A stretch of DNA of 64,000 nucleotides from Plasmopara viticola (GCA_001695595.3 MBPM02000008.1:1364001-1428000); one strand, 5' to 3'; counted from the stretch's first letter, positions 1-11,680 are shown. Made by a program: numbers and translations. Notes: generated by a model not told the origin, from the sequence alone.

Positions 1-1390
1 GTGGTCATACTCGGTGGCAGTGTTAGACACGTAAAAACTTTCGCATCATATGAAATACTGCTGCAAACAATTGATGACACGAAAAAAAATCTGTATTTGC
101 TCGAACGTACGTAATGGTGTACATTCAGGTCGATGTAATGGTTGAACAGCATTTGTAAAAGATTTCTAGTAAAAAAAACCTTGGAGGCGGAATTAGATTT
201 GGCGTTACCATATACTTGCGTCGCATGCGGCTGCTCGGAGGGCGATATCGCTACATTGCATGCACAAAGACTGCTCTTTGGTGCTTGTTGGCCTCACTTA
301 TAATGCATTTGGTGGGTAGAATTGAGGTTATGCGTTTGCTACCAGAATGTGAGCACTCCTCTAAACAAAGCGGCTGCTTACAGGTGCCATTTGGACGTCT
401 TGTCATGTGGAATGCTTTAAACGATCATATTGAATGTGAAGATGAAATTGAGGGCGTTGTTTGTTAGACAATGAAGTCGAGAATACTTTGTCGCGCTGCA
501 CAAGGCGCACTATCAAAATGTCGCAATAAACTACACAGATCTATAATTTATGACGGCATGGGACCCCGTGCCAACAGGTGTTACGTACCTTTGCACGCTC
601 GTAAGAATCTCGAAATAACATATATAAAGTTAAAAATGACGTAAATATGGATAGTCTGCCCGAAGTTTGGTTTGCCTCGTTGCTTTCGCATCTTGCCTTA
701 CCCATGTGTTCTTTACCCATCACTACCTAAGAAAAACGGTTTTTGCAGCTCAAGCACGAAGCGTCGATCGTGCGGTTTCGTCCTCATTTTAGCTACAATC
801 CTGGCCACAAGTCACCGCACCGTGGACGCCATTTAAGGCTCTTAGTGTCTTCGAAGCAAACTGCGAGAAAAACTGCTGCAGCCGAAGAAAGGCATTAGCA
901 CTTAACCGCAGCTCAAGCAATGACTCGGTCAAGTTTACGCTTCAAGTTTCACTGATATTTGTTTTGCTCCATCACGTAGTCAAAGTGCAGATGATTTGCT
1001 GAGAGTACACAACATGCACCGGCATTGCCACCAGCCAGTGCTCAAACGCGAAAATGGCGCACTATGTATCCAATGCTGCAACAATCCACATACATCAATC
1101 GAATTAATCAAAATCGATAGCACTTTACCGTAAAACATTCTCCTAGTCTGCTGTCGCCTGTCTCTATATTGCACTTGCACGCCTTTGAAAGTCTGCATGT
1201 AGATGTGTGATACTGCCGATCTCGTTAAGCGCGAGGATGCATGGATGTGGACTTGTTGTCATTTGGTTCGCTCACTGCTCGACACTATTTGACGTCGATT
1301 GGACACTTTCGCATAATACGTATCTTATGCGTTGAACTTTGTATTGTTTTTCTCAAACCTAAGTCGTAAAACCACGCCCGTCAAAAAATG
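1..1390 (+). repeat. Left arm of effector-bearing inverted duplication
   Basis: This stretch matches, in reverse complement, about 31900-33840. Anchor points: the first 40 bases match near 33800-33840, 160-300 matches about 33530-33690, 590-780 matches about 33090-33270, and 1200-1350 matches about 31920-32080. The copies have drifted by substitutions and small indels. This arm lacks about 530 bp present in the other arm (about 32350-32880), at the end of the effector leader. Short open frames here are broken remnants, not credible genes. Confidence 0.8.
759..892 (+). pseudogene. Decayed copy of secreted effector leader
   Basis: This is the counterpart of the candidate effector at 32725-33012 (minus). 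The hydrophobic signal-peptide region is still readable, but the start codon position now reads AAG. Two in-frame stops follow just after the signal peptide, and small changes disturb the frame over the RxLR-like/EER region. Homology stops after the EER-equivalent codons at about 890, where this copy lacks the segment encoding the effector C-terminus. It cannot encode a secreted protein. Nucleotide identity to the intact copy is clearly visible across the signal peptide. Confidence 0.75.
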
Positions 1391-2199
1391 TTTAATTTTC
1401 TTAATAAAACTATTAGATGCACGAATCATAGCACACGTAATACCAATAGTAAGATTTTAACTTATTAACACGGGATTAGGGTAAAAATAATTCACCTGCG
1501 TGAAATCATGCATGAATACTATCACCTACCTTCCCCAGATTAAAATTGCTCGACCTTGACCTCCGCCCGGTCTTTAACGTCTTTCCGTCAGCCTTCACAT
1601 CGATTTTTTTTTATGAAACCTGCTCTTCAACAATCTTTTATGCTGTAGCTCCTCCTTAAGCAGCGTCATGCACTTATTCACTGCATATGCGAAGATACTT
1701 TCCAGGGCTTGCAACCTGTGTGGCCGTGATTTTATCCATTCAAAACTTTTCTCATGTGTTGAGCATGTAGCCATGGGCAATGCACACTGCAGGTGGCGAT
1801 GCACGACGAGTGCGAAAAAGAGTCATTGCTTTTTTGCCACAACCTCGCCTATCTACTTAATGGTTGCCTTTGGTCACTGGAAGCCGGTATCGACACACGG
1901 GTGTTTTCGTGCTTGTCATTCTTAGCCCTTTTCTTTTTTGTCGAATTACTTCCCTAAGCAAGAACTTTTGCATTACATGCTTCATCAAGAGTTTCGTAAG
2001 TCTGCGCGAGGGGTGAGGCCAACGCATGTTGACGTATGTGTAGAGAGGATTTAAGTGTGATGTATGGTATGTGAATTCAATTTTGCGACGGGTGTGGTTT
2101 TACGATGGATGTACTTTTACGACTTAATCAAGAGAATGTTTGGTTTATACCTAGGGGGGAGGGTGGCGATTTTAGTATGAAAAAAAACGGTCTTCAACT
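1391..2199. other. Intergenic, AT-rich, no gene seen
   Basis: Only short overlapping open frames on both strands (such as 1595-1804 minus and 1668-1925 plus), with no recognisable domain, no mutual support and no splice structure. Nothing else could be supported. Confidence 0.5.
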
Positions 2200-2560
2200 T
2201 TGCAGGTGGATTGCGAGTGCACAGTGCTTAATAAAGTAGATGCTTTGTACGTACTTTCTCGCTGTCAAAACGGACTGAGCAAATTGTCATCTATTCTTTT
2301 GAGCGCAAGCGACTTTCTTTGCTTTTATTCTGCTTTTGTGTTTAAAGCCATCACATTCAATGCGCCACGTACAATGCTCCAAATTTTGAAAATGCTTTAG
2401 GAATGACTAACAAATAGAGGCAATCTGAGTTACAGCGTAGTGTGCGTTATGACTTTGCCGCTTTCATCGTTGACAACATTATAGATGAACCAGAAGTACT
2501 GCCGATCACGACGTTGCCATCGCAACGCAATACTGCTTGCTGCTCATTACTTTCTTTTTG
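2200..2560 (+). pseudogene. PX-type gene fragment, decayed
   Basis: The translation in shifting frames matches the intact PX-like gene at 10114-10848. Shared landmarks are a TFNAPR block, an LQILKML block and a YDFAAFI block followed by a Ser-rich tail region. Frameshifts separate the blocks, a stop follows LQILKML at about 2400, and the N-terminal third is missing. It is closely paired with the minus-strand copy at about 8281-8640 as part of a larger inverted duplication. Confidence 0.7.
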
Positions 2561-3470
2561 ATTGCTCAACAATAACTGTGTCGACTATCGTGAAAGCACT
2601 TTAAAGATGTTCGCTTCAGATGTGACGGCTGGCGGGCCTTGCATAACAAAGTCCGCTAAGAAATAGCTATGATATAGTAATGAAGCTTAAAAAAGCCATC
2701 TGATTTGATTTCTCAAGAATAAGGATTTCGTTTTGCCAAGTTCTGTATGAGAAATTGGGCAAGTAAAAAAAAGTATCTCGATGGCAGTGTTCAAGAAGCT
2801 GACGTATTAATAGCGTTAAATTAATACACACAATTCGTAACGAATCGAGCTTATCCAAAAGATGCCTTCAAAACAATTTTCACGCCTAATTTCAGCGAAG
2901 TAGATGTTTAGCATACTAAACTATAGGTGGGACAAAAATACTTAAAGAACTGTGGACGACCCGTCACCAAAAAATTAAAAAAAAAGACGTAGCTTCTTTA
3001 AGCGAGATGCTTCATAACTCTGTCAGGTCTGGTAGCAATTAAGTCAATTCTACGCCCACACAAATAAATTGAATACCTGAACGCTTCAAAAGGATCCGGG
3101 ATGTATAGGATCACCTTTTTTAACCTTTTCGAACGAGTAGCTCTCGCTATTTGAACAACTTTTCGACTTCTTTAGGCGGCAACTTTTTTTGTTTTTTTTT
3201 CTAAATGGAAAGCGTAGAAGCAATACTCTCGTAAAAAAGTTGACAGCTGATAGCTCGGGTAGCACAGGCTCAAGCAGCCTCGCCGTACCTTAGAGGCCAT
3301 TATACATTCTTAAACCAGTTGGAAAGACTCTTGTTCACCCGAACTAGACGGGAGAAGTTAGTTACGCTCGCACTCTACTACTATAGAAGACGGAAATTAA
3401 GTAGGGTATCAAATATTTTAGCTATGAACACATGAAGTCACAACTAGAAGCTCATTTGTTCAGTAGACAT
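2200..3470 (+). repeat. Left arm of imperfect inverted repeat
   Basis: The segment matches about 7430-8640 in reverse complement. The PX fragment matches 8281-8640. The 2600-2860 stretch matches about 7920-8180. The block around 3120-3180 (reverse complement of a stretch reading GCCGCCTAGAGAAGTCG at about 7610) matches well. The 3260-3285 stretch matches about 7505-7530. Similarity is patchy, with indels. The spacer is about 4 kb. Confidence 0.65.
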
Positions 3471-3472
3471 TT

Positions 3473-3540
3473 CGTTCTGCCAGCACGAAAGCTGGCAGAA
3501 CGCTTGACATATATCAGTTATTCTTGATATATGTCAAGCG
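3473..3540. repeat. Twin perfect hairpins sharing a CG
   Basis: Two adjacent perfect inverted repeats. The first has 12-bp arms (CGTTCTGCCAGC, 3473-3484 and 3491-3502) around a 6-nt loop. The second has 16-bp arms (CGCTTGACATATATCA, 3501-3516 and 3525-3540) around an 8-nt loop. They overlap by two bases. They lie at the outer edge of the inverted-repeat arm. Function unknown; they could be the end of a mobile element or a recombination scar. Confidence 0.85.
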
Positions 3541-4740
3541 TGGCTACGACAAATCCCTCTCCTATCAAATGTGATCTAGATCTGTATCAGAGTGATTGCC
3601 ATAGGCCTTCACATCAAGCCGGTATTTCGTAGTAAAAGTTGGCCTTTCGTCAAAAAGAGCCTAGACCTATTGATGATTGTAGGTGCACGAATTGACTCTC
3701 GGCATTTGATCTGCAAGATTGTGTAAAATAGTGAAATTGCAATATTCTTCTCCTATATTACAGAGTCGAGGTCAGTGCATACTGAGGTATACTTGGAATG
3801 AAAGTAGGAAAAAGTGTATTATACAAATACAACAGTCATCAAACAGCATAATGTTAGACACGTCGAAGCTAATAAGACCGGGGGTAGTAGACGGCTGTTC
3901 TTCGGATTATCCTGCATGCCTTCTTTGCGCAAAGTGCTATCTGGAGCCGTCACAACAAAATTTTATCTACTTCAAAGTCTTAGTATTGTAAATGTCTCAT
4001 TTGCCACTCGTTTAAGTGTCATTTTGATATTATATCTACAAAATAGATAAAGCTCTTTATCACGATAGCATCTCATCAATTTATGAACTCCCTTTCAGCT
4101 AATGAAACCCTGTGTTAAGATTAATTTGTCTCCAGATCCGATCGTGCAGAATTTAATGTCAAAGAGGATGATAGTAAGCACCAAGCTGTAACGAATCTAA
4201 CGTAGCAAAAAATTTTAGTCGTGACCTTTACTTTTCACAAATGATAGAATCCAAATTTTCTTCTACTCGATAAATGCCCTGAACAAATACATTCCTGTAA
4301 AAAACGTGTTAACGCAGTGATGCTTTCTTTTCGCCAGATGCAATAGAACCAAGACCAAGCATAACGTCAGATACCAAATTCGAATGAGAGACCCTTCACA
4401 GTGGGAAGTACGCTAAGCGGCGTGCTTGATTGTTACAAAGCTAACAAAAGCCCCTGCGACGCTTGATCGTCGTGTGACACAACTGTATCGCAGCCTTTTG
4501 CTCGAAGACGATGATACCGCGCTTTGCCGTTCTGACGCAAATCTGATGGTTCTGTAAGCTCATTAAGGCTAGACGAGGCACTGCACTTCGATTGCATCGC
4601 CTAGTCTTCCTTTTAAATGATTTTTTGTAAGTTTGCACTCGTGTACTGTATTGTTTCCTTCTCTTATTCTTGATTAAAATAGAACACGTTACAGGTATTA
4701 CATTTGTTGGGCACATAGTTAATTGTTTGAAGGTTAAATG
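3541..4740. other. Intergenic, no gene seen
   Basis: AT-rich. The short frames at 3719-3991 (plus), 3814-4050 (plus) and 4441-4716 (minus) have no recognisable domains or homology to other parts of the window. No other feature was recognised. Confidence 0.45.
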
Positions 4741-4760
4741 TTGGCTGGCACTACCATGAT

Positions 4761-5443
4761 TTGTTTACGGCCAAACGCAAGTCGGGGCAAATCTTTCGGT
4801 ATTTGAAGAGACCGGACGTTTATCCCAGTGATGACCCAAAGAATTGGCCTCTTTCAAATGAGATTGTTACTCGCCTCATACGGACACTGAGTTCAGGTCG
4901 TCTCTTCACGCATAATATTATAAAGTCACGCACAAAGCGCCAATTTGACCTGCTGGGTGGCGTGCACTTAATTCCTCAGGCCTTCTCTCTTGACCTTTTC
5001 TGGTCGCGCGCTAACCTTTGCCTTTCACGTGAAAATCGGCTGGCACTGAAGCATCTTCAAAGATTACAGCAGCCCTTTAGATCTCTTTCGGCCCTAATTC
5101 TTGTCCCTAAGCAAGCCCAAGACATTTCGGTTAACTTTTTGTCCATTTATTGCATTAATTCTTTCGTACCAAGCAACTTCTAGCACCTTATCCACGCGTA
5201 CGGACCAAACAGCGTTATCCCGTGTGCGTCGATAATCCGGCTTTGGCCCATTGTAAATCCGACCATGGGAAAACTAATAATTGGGATCAGCTAGAAGTGT
5301 CCATTCCTAATTTCACTCAATATATGAGAAATCATTACACTTTTAATCAGGCTGGATTGGACGCTGTCTACAAAATTCAAACTAAGATTAGAAGATTGAC
5401 CTCTGGTAACCCCTTATGTTTGCCCTATATTGTGATCGGTTGA
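4761..5443 (+). pseudogene. Unrecognised, possibly decayed coding segment
   Basis: Two overlapping open frames follow one another: 4761-5183 (140 codons, no ATG start, opening with TTG after a stop) and a second that is open from about 5150 to 5443. The composition looks protein-like (for example a segment reading KRPDVYPSDDPKNWPLSNE and a later segment NWDQLEVSIPNFTQYM). A single gene broken by a frameshift near 5160 would explain both. I do not recognise the family. It may be an old gene or transposon remnant, or chance. Confidence 0.3.
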
Positions 5444-7429
5444 AAGTAGAGTTTGAGTCATTTTTCTACTTTGCTACTAATTTATTTATGAAGGATGCGA
5501 CGAGAGAAAAAAAGGCCGATTAGAGGTGTATTATTGCCAACCAGATAGGGGCAACGAGGCGAGTCAATGCTAGGACATAGCGAGGGTGCAATATTTTAGC
5601 GTCTTCCCAGGACCTCTTTTAAAAGTATAGAGAGCCTCTAAATTTTGTGCGAGTGCTGAGGTTAATCTAATACTTCTTCAAAAAAGTTGTCTCTGCGCTT
5701 GTTGTTGCTAAATTCGACTGCGAGTGTGCTTACAATGGATGCTACTTCCGCCGCCATCACTGCATTGCTTTTATGGCTTGCTAAAAGAGTGGCCATAATG
5801 ATGGGTGCTATGATGATCTGAATGCAAAGGAAATCGGCTTTCCGGCGCAGCTTGGAAATTTTATGCCAACACGTGCGGCGATCAACCGTCCCGCGAAGCT
5901 CAAAGATCACATAAATAAAAAATTTCGATCATTTCTAACTCCTCAAAATCTCTACGGCTTGAAAGCCAGAGTAACAATACCAAGTTCATTCATTGGAATG
6001 AGCTGTGCTACTTTATCCTCATGCAGAGGGTGTACGGCCAAGGTATAAGCAACCTCTTTAGCAATCCTTCACCATTTAGGCCAACGCCACTTCCATGCGC
6101 AGTGCGTTGTACGGTGGACGCTCTTCCACTCAAAGCATGTCGTTAGGCAAAGTTGATTTTATTGATAACACCTTCATTTAAAGTCTATATATAGTAGCCT
6201 TCAATAGATGTTATCGTACTATACCGACCACGACGCTAAGTTCGTCGGAAGTATAATTTGTGTATGTGCCGTTGCACTGTTCAGCTTACTATCAGCATGA
6301 GCCAACCGTTGTTTTTCTTTTGACTTTCGACCATGAGGTTGGTGACTAGTGCGGAGATTTTGACGTCCGCATCATTCAATTTTGCCTTTCCCACGATAAA
6401 GCTTCCGCAGCAATGATCATTGCCTTGTGACATAATCCTTTGTGCTTCACTGCTCCATCCCATGTCCCTATACACCCATCACAATATGTTTTTAAAGTGA
6501 TACAATTTTTAAATTTAAAATATACAAACCCAGGTGCAACGATTATTGTCTTTAAGGATAATTTAAGACATCTTCGTCTACGACAGAAGGCGCCTTTTTA
6601 TCCTCCAGTTAAGTTATTATTGCTAGGACCACCACTGCTGCGGTAAATTTAGGTTTCAACTCAGCGAAGAGCTCTGTCGCTTTGAGCTCTTCAAGGTGAA
6701 GAGATTCCTAGTTTATCATTCATACATTCGTCACTTGTGTGTGGACTGCTAAGTTCTTCTTTGAGAGCTTTCAAATGCTCAGGTATTAAGGTCTCCTGGT
6801 ATGTGCTAACCACACACTGATCATGAGAACGCTAGTATGGCGCTGTTCAAGGCTGTCCATCCTTACTGTTACGAGCGGTTCCGTAACTTTAAAAGCACGA
6901 GTTTTACCTGCAACTCTTCAAATACATTAGACAAGACGAGTTCCAGCTGTCGGTCTCTGTTGTGACAACACAAATTATACGTCTAACTTTTAGAGCATAC
7001 GCTACTTTGCTTCGCAACATTATAGCATATAAGCAATGGGTTTTAGTTAGACACTATAACTCTCGGCTATAAAGGATGAGAGCTATCCATATAAGGCATC
7101 TTCTGAAGGGCTGTTAAATTCGCCTCTTCTATCGCTGCGACTGCACTTAAAGTGTTCAGTGCATGGTAGGCCACCATGAGACTATTCAAGAACACAAACC
7201 CGTTGATAATCTCTGCCCCAATGTTTAAGGCCGTCAACTATCTTAGCTCTTGGACACATTAATCGACTTTGTGTCTTCTTTGCTAATTGGCTAAAAGCAC
7301 GAACGCTAGCAGAATGTAAAGTTTTCTAGAAAAAGTGTGCTTTTAGTTGTGTAAGAATCATTTTCCGCTCAACGCCTAGCTTTTGGTCCGGCCTTTGAAG
7401 AAAGTGCAAGCGCAATTACCTTTAGTGGC
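5444..7429. other. Intergenic spacer of inverted repeat
   Basis: No convincing coding region. The short frames at 5662-5910, 5863-6048, 6281-6475 and 6440-6646 overlap each other on opposite strands and show no domain. The sequence is AT-rich and degenerate. Confidence 0.4.
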
Positions 7430-7805
7430 CATTACATATTCTACAACCAGTTGGGGTATTTCGATTTTCGATGTAGAAACCTGTTCTTTACAAATTAGGT
7501 TGTATTGTGGGGCTGCTTGAGTCTGTGCTACCAGAGTTATCGATTGTAGATTATCCATAAGAAAAGATTGCTTCTACGCGTCCCACTTAGAGACAACTTA
7601 TAAAGCTGCCGCCTAGAGAAGTCGAAAAGTTGTTCGAGTAGCGAGAGCTCACGTTTGACAAGACTCAAAAAGGTGATTTCATTTATCACAGAGGGTTCAA
7701 GTATTCAATTTACCGGAGGATTGGCTTGAATGCTACCGGATGTGACAGGGTCATACAGCATCTCGCACAGAATGATCGTCCACCGTGGTTAAGACAATTC
7801 TATCA

Positions 7806-7860
7806 CACCTATAATTCAGTATGCTATGTATCCAGATTATAGCATACTGAATCATAGGTG
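7806..7860. repeat. Near-perfect 22-bp hairpin
   Basis: Arms 7806-7827 and 7839-7860 pair with one mismatch in 22 bp around an 11-nt loop (core arm ATTCAGTATGCTAT). A degenerate version of the same palindrome is visible at about 2880-2925 in the opposite arm. The palindrome therefore predates, or was copied with, the inverted duplication. Confidence 0.8.
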
Positions 7861-8280
7861 CCAGTTTGTTGAAACTAGGCGTGGGAAAGAATTTAAAGGC
7901 ATTTCTTAAGTAAGCTCGGTTTGTTACGAATTATGTGTATAAATATAATGCTGTTGATACGTCAGACGGATTAAGCTTCCTCAGTCACTGCCATCGAAAT
8001 ACTATTTTTACTTGCCCGGTTTATTATGCAGAACTTGGCAAATCAATTCCTTATCCTTGAGAAAGCAAATCTTATAGCTGTTTTCTTAAGTATCAACACT
8101 CGATCGTAGCCGTTTCTTCGTGGACTTTGTCATGCAAGATTCGCCGGCCGTCACATCTTGAACGAACATCAGACATCGAAGTGCTTCCACGATAGTCGTC
8201 ATAGTTCTTGCTGAGCAATTAAAGAGAAGCTAATGAGCAGCAAGCAGAGTTGCGTTGCGATGACAACGTCGTGATAAGCG

Positions 8281-8640
8281 GGATTTCTGGTACATCTATA
8301 ATGTTGTCATGGCAAAGTTGTCACGCACACTTCGTCGTAACTCCGATCGCCTCTGTTCGTTAGCCATTCCTTAAGCATCCTCGAAAATTTGGAGCAATGC
8401 CAATCTATCGTACGTGGCGCATTGAAAGTGATGAGAGGAAAAATCAAAAGTAGAATAAAACCAAAGGGCTCGACAGGATTGGTCTGGCTTAGCTGCAGCT
8501 TTTGCAATAGCTGCGTATGGATACGGCCATACGAATCAAAAGAATAACTGACAATTCGCTCAGTCCGTTTTAACAACGAGGAAGTACGTACAAAGCATGT
8601 ATTTTATGAAGCACTGTGCATTTGCAATTAACCTGCAGAA
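8281..8640 (-). pseudogene. PX-type gene fragment, decayed
   Basis: Minus-strand copy related to 2200-2560 and to the intact gene at 10114-10848. Readable blocks include FDSYGRIHTQLLQKLQLSQ (corresponding to FDAYRRFRKQLLRTLQLG in the intact protein), ITFNAPRTI, and a C-terminal block followed by a Ser-rich tail region. Frameshifts and substitutions interrupt it, and it has no N-terminus. Confidence 0.7.
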
Positions 8641-8764
8641 TTGCGATAATTTAGCCACGCTGGGAGCTCGGTCGCTTGTGGCGGCAGATTGAAAAGTCGA
8701 TAATTTTTGAGAGGCCTTTTATTGGCAATATTAATGTGGAAATTTACTGAATGTACAATTAACA

Positions 8765-9100
8765 TTTTTATACATTGTATTGTATTGTATTACATTATCG
8801 CGTTGCCAAGGTATGCACGTGCTAGGCTCAGTTTGGCTAGTCCACGGCATAGAGTGGTGTCCGCATACGTCGGGTCTCGTTCGGCGGGCAGTATAGCCAG
8901 CACCGAGGTCGTGAGGGTCTTCCATTATTTTGTTTAGCTCTGACTTGGTAAGAGCCCAGGTGGCGCCCGGTGCTGGAGACCGTCGCGTCGAGGGTGAAAC
9001 TCGTTAGAGAACTGCAGATGCCCGAGAGCACCTGCCCGAAGCGCACGAGCATTTAGCCCCCGCGCTTGGAAGGAGGGCCTTTTCGGAAATTTTTTATACA
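8765..9100 (-). mobile_element. Short LINE-derived insertion with TSD (copy 2)
   Basis: The element (8775-9090, minus orientation) is flanked by a perfect 10-bp target-site duplication, TTTTTATACA, at 8765-8774 and 9091-9100. It consists of about 110 bp of LINE 5' end, a short internal piece (TGGGCTCTTACCAAGTCAG) and about 170 bp of LINE 3' end with a (TACAA)n tail. The longer relative at 58156-59276 shows that two internal segments are missing. Copy 3 at 55150-55450 has the same two deletion junctions. Confidence 0.88.
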
Positions 9101-10113
9101 GACTACAAATATAATTGGGTCATATTAAAAAACGAAGGTTTGTGGTCCGGTATTTTTATATGATAGGGCAGTTATAAATAGCCATACGAGGCAAGAGCTT
9201 TAAATGTTATTTTTAAAGACTAATCCACTTGCTTCAGCAAAAATTGACCTCTTGCAAGACCATTGCCTTGATTTCGTGTATGGACATGATAAAGAGGATT
9301 GAAGAATAGTATTATCAAACATCATCGACTTTTGTGAGCAGATTGCAATCTATATATCACCAGCTCCTGCTCAACCTCCGACGGCCGATTACTCGTTAAA
9401 CCGATATGCATGCAAATGTTTAAAAAAATGTACTGGTATTTTTAAGAAGGCCACTGGATAGGAGCCAAGGATGATCACTCAGCATCACTGCTTACTTTCG
9501 GGTATGATCCGGTAAATGACACAGCCCATTTTAACAGGGCAAAATAGCGAGCTGATTAATTAAAATTGCACGCTTTAAATTGTTTGCTCTTTAATTTAAG
9601 ACCTTCCCCTTTTATCTTACGGACATTCGCGCCTAATTCTATCATTGGATTTTGCCATTATAGAAAAGAAGGCAAGCTGAAGTGCGATGAATTGAAAAGA
9701 ATGAGTAGCCGGTCGATCACACAGAACGTGAAAGAGGGAAGCAATTTGACAATTGATTCGCAATAGAGCAAGGGTGAGCATCTGTACAAATATAGATCTG
9801 AAACGAGCAGCGACATTTAAATTGGCAAGAACCCCATCGAAGACCACTATTAAGTAGACATTACGGCGGATAAATGACATTGGAGTGCAGCAATGAAGCT
9901 CAAAATGTGTCTTCGAAGCAGAAAGATAAAAAAGTGGAAAATTGCCGTTACAAAATGATGGCCATTAACCGGCCAAAACAATGAAAATGCACCGAAATCG
10001 TTTTAATTCGAACCTTCTTTTAAAGCTCAACAATCTCGGGCCATTCGATAGCCTCCATCGACTTCATTTTTAATTAAGCTGCTTACTGATCATATCACTG
10101 TTTAGAATCATAC
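9101..10113. other. Intergenic, no gene seen
   Basis: AT-rich. Only short overlapping frames (9566-9766 plus, 9617-9880 minus) without recognisable content. No promoter element could be assigned to the PX-like gene that follows. Confidence 0.4.
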
Positions 10114-10848
10114 ATGAACACGATTCAAACAATTCAAACGCCAATTATTAAATTTGCCGGTCATCACCGAAAGCGAGCAATGTCAATCGAGCTCCCAGAT
10201 GCCACCGCGTGGCTCGAGAACCTTCACCTCAGCATGCAGACCAGTGTCAGCGGCATTACGGTGCACTATGAAATTCACGCCACGTACGTATCTCCTCGCT
10301 GCCACGATAACGAGTTTGCGTGGAGTGTGAGTTACCCATTTGACGCGTATCGTCGTTTCCGTAAACAGTTACTGCGAACGCTGCAGCTAGGCCACAGTTG
10401 TTCTGCAGAGTGCAAGTGGCTCCACTTGGTGTTGAAAAACCACTTTCCCAAGGTGAATTTGTTTTCCTTTAATACGCCACGTTTGATCGAAGAGCGTCAA
10501 CAGTCTCTGCTTCGGATATTGAAAATGCTTCAGGATTCGCTCAAGAACAGAGGCAATCAAAAGTGCAACGTGCTGGTGAATAGTGTGTGTTACGACTTTG
10601 CCGCTTTCATCTTTGGCAATAATTGCAATGTGCCGGGCATTCCGTTAATCTCGGCGCCGTCATCGCAACGCAGCTCCAACCAAAGCACACGTAGCTCATC
10701 TGCATCTTCACGATCGTACAGCAAGAGCTCGAATGACAGCGACATCGTCATGTCAACAATCTGTACTGGCTGTGAATGTAAAAACCGTCGAGCGGTGGAT
10801 CGAAGGTGTTCAGTAGGACTGTGTCCCTGCGTCCGAGTACCCGCTTAG
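10114..10848 (+). CDS. PX-like domain protein
   Basis: The only uninterrupted member of a small local family: 244 codons, ATG start, no intron needed. Residues about 45-175 have the outline of a PX (phox homology) domain. A strand region (VHYEIHATYVSP) leads into WSVSYPFDAYRRFRKQLL, the typical W-x-V ... F-x-x-F/Y-R pattern. Next come FPKVNLFSF, a basic-aromatic stretch (ERQQSLLRILKMLQDSL) and a final helix (YDFAAFIFGN). PX domains bind phosphoinositides on endosomal membranes. The C-terminus (about 185-244) is Ser-rich and then Cys-rich (CTGCECKN ... CSVGLCPC), unusual for the family. A second possible start is Met23. Four decayed relatives lie at about 2200, 8281, 11490 and 13205. The exact ligand is unknown; the family call is by pattern only. 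Confidence 0.7.
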   Translation: MNTIQTIQTPIIKFAGHHRKRAMSIELPDATAWLENLHLSMQTSVSGITVHYEIHATYVSPRCHDNEFAWSVSYPFDAYRRFRKQLLRTLQLGHSCSAECKWLHLVLKNHFPKVNLFSFNTPRLIEERQQSLLRILKMLQDSLKNRGNQKCNVLVNSVCYDFAAFIFGNNCNVPGIPLISAPSSQRSSNQSTRSSSASSRSYSKSSNDSDIVMSTICTGCECKNRRAVDRRCSVGLCPCVRVPA

Positions 10849-11489
10849 AAACCTCAGATGTATGCCGAATTTTCCATGTTTGCAGTTTGTGTTGTCATTA
10901 TTCGACAAAGTTATGCCACTATCATATGCTGCTCGAAGGACACAGTCAATCTTTAAAAAAACTCAGTAATCTGTGAAACTACATACAATCACGCACTTTT
11001 TAGGAATTCTAGTAGGAAGTATGAGTCTCAATGTTCTGCATAATAAAGTCATTTACTTTCCGTAAGTCGATTGACATTAACTAGGAGAACAAACATCTTC
11101 AATTGTATATAATTTTGACAACAGTATGTCGAATATTTTTCTTATAAATAACAGCCTCGATGACTTTAGCTACTTGACGTTACGTGCGCGCAGGGCTAAC
11201 CTTGCAGACCGTATACGAAACCCGCGGAAGCTCAGAATCTTAACATCTACCGCGGGGGCTCGATAAATGTGTACAATATTCAACTAGTCACTTTTTCACG
11301 TATTAAAATATAAAAATAGGCGCAGTCTTACACCATGCACAATTCTATACATTCTTAGATGAGAGTCAACGCGGCGTCCTCTTAAGATTTTGAGCGGAAA
11401 TCTGAACATTGGGATATAATTCTATGGTCGACCACCCGAATGTTCCTGTATTCACATGCAGCACCAACTCATGACTTTGTTAAACAGCA

Positions 11490-11680
11490 GCGTCGAAATT
11501 GTGGCCGTACGATCTGGAAGGTGCAGATGAGCAGCGTGTGCGTTGATCGGAGCTGCGTTGCGGTGACGGCGCCATGATCAGCGAATTATCCATCGCATTA
11601 AGATTGTTGACAAAGATGAAAGCAGAAATGTCCTGGCACACGCTGTTCATCAAACATTGCCCTTTTTAAATCTTAAGCAA
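11490..11680 (-). pseudogene. Fragment of PX-type gene, 3' part
   Basis: The reverse complement closely matches about 10560-10740 of the intact PX-like gene: the stretch encoding SVCYDFAAFIFGNN and the following Ser-rich tail (SAPSSQRSSNQ). Only this 3' portion is recognisable and it has no start. It lies about 650 bp downstream of the intact gene in opposite orientation. Confidence 0.75.

Larger units (their letters stand above)
7430..8640 (-). repeat. Right arm of imperfect inverted repeat
   Basis: Reverse-complement partner of about 2200-3470. It carries the second PX fragment at its right end. A short block near 7430 (GGCCATTACATATTC) also resembles 3296 in the same orientation, so the internal history is more complex than one inversion. 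Confidence 0.6.

Noticed and set aside
4441..4716. 91-codon minus frame rich in Arg/Lys
   Set aside because: No recognisable motif; composition follows local base bias.
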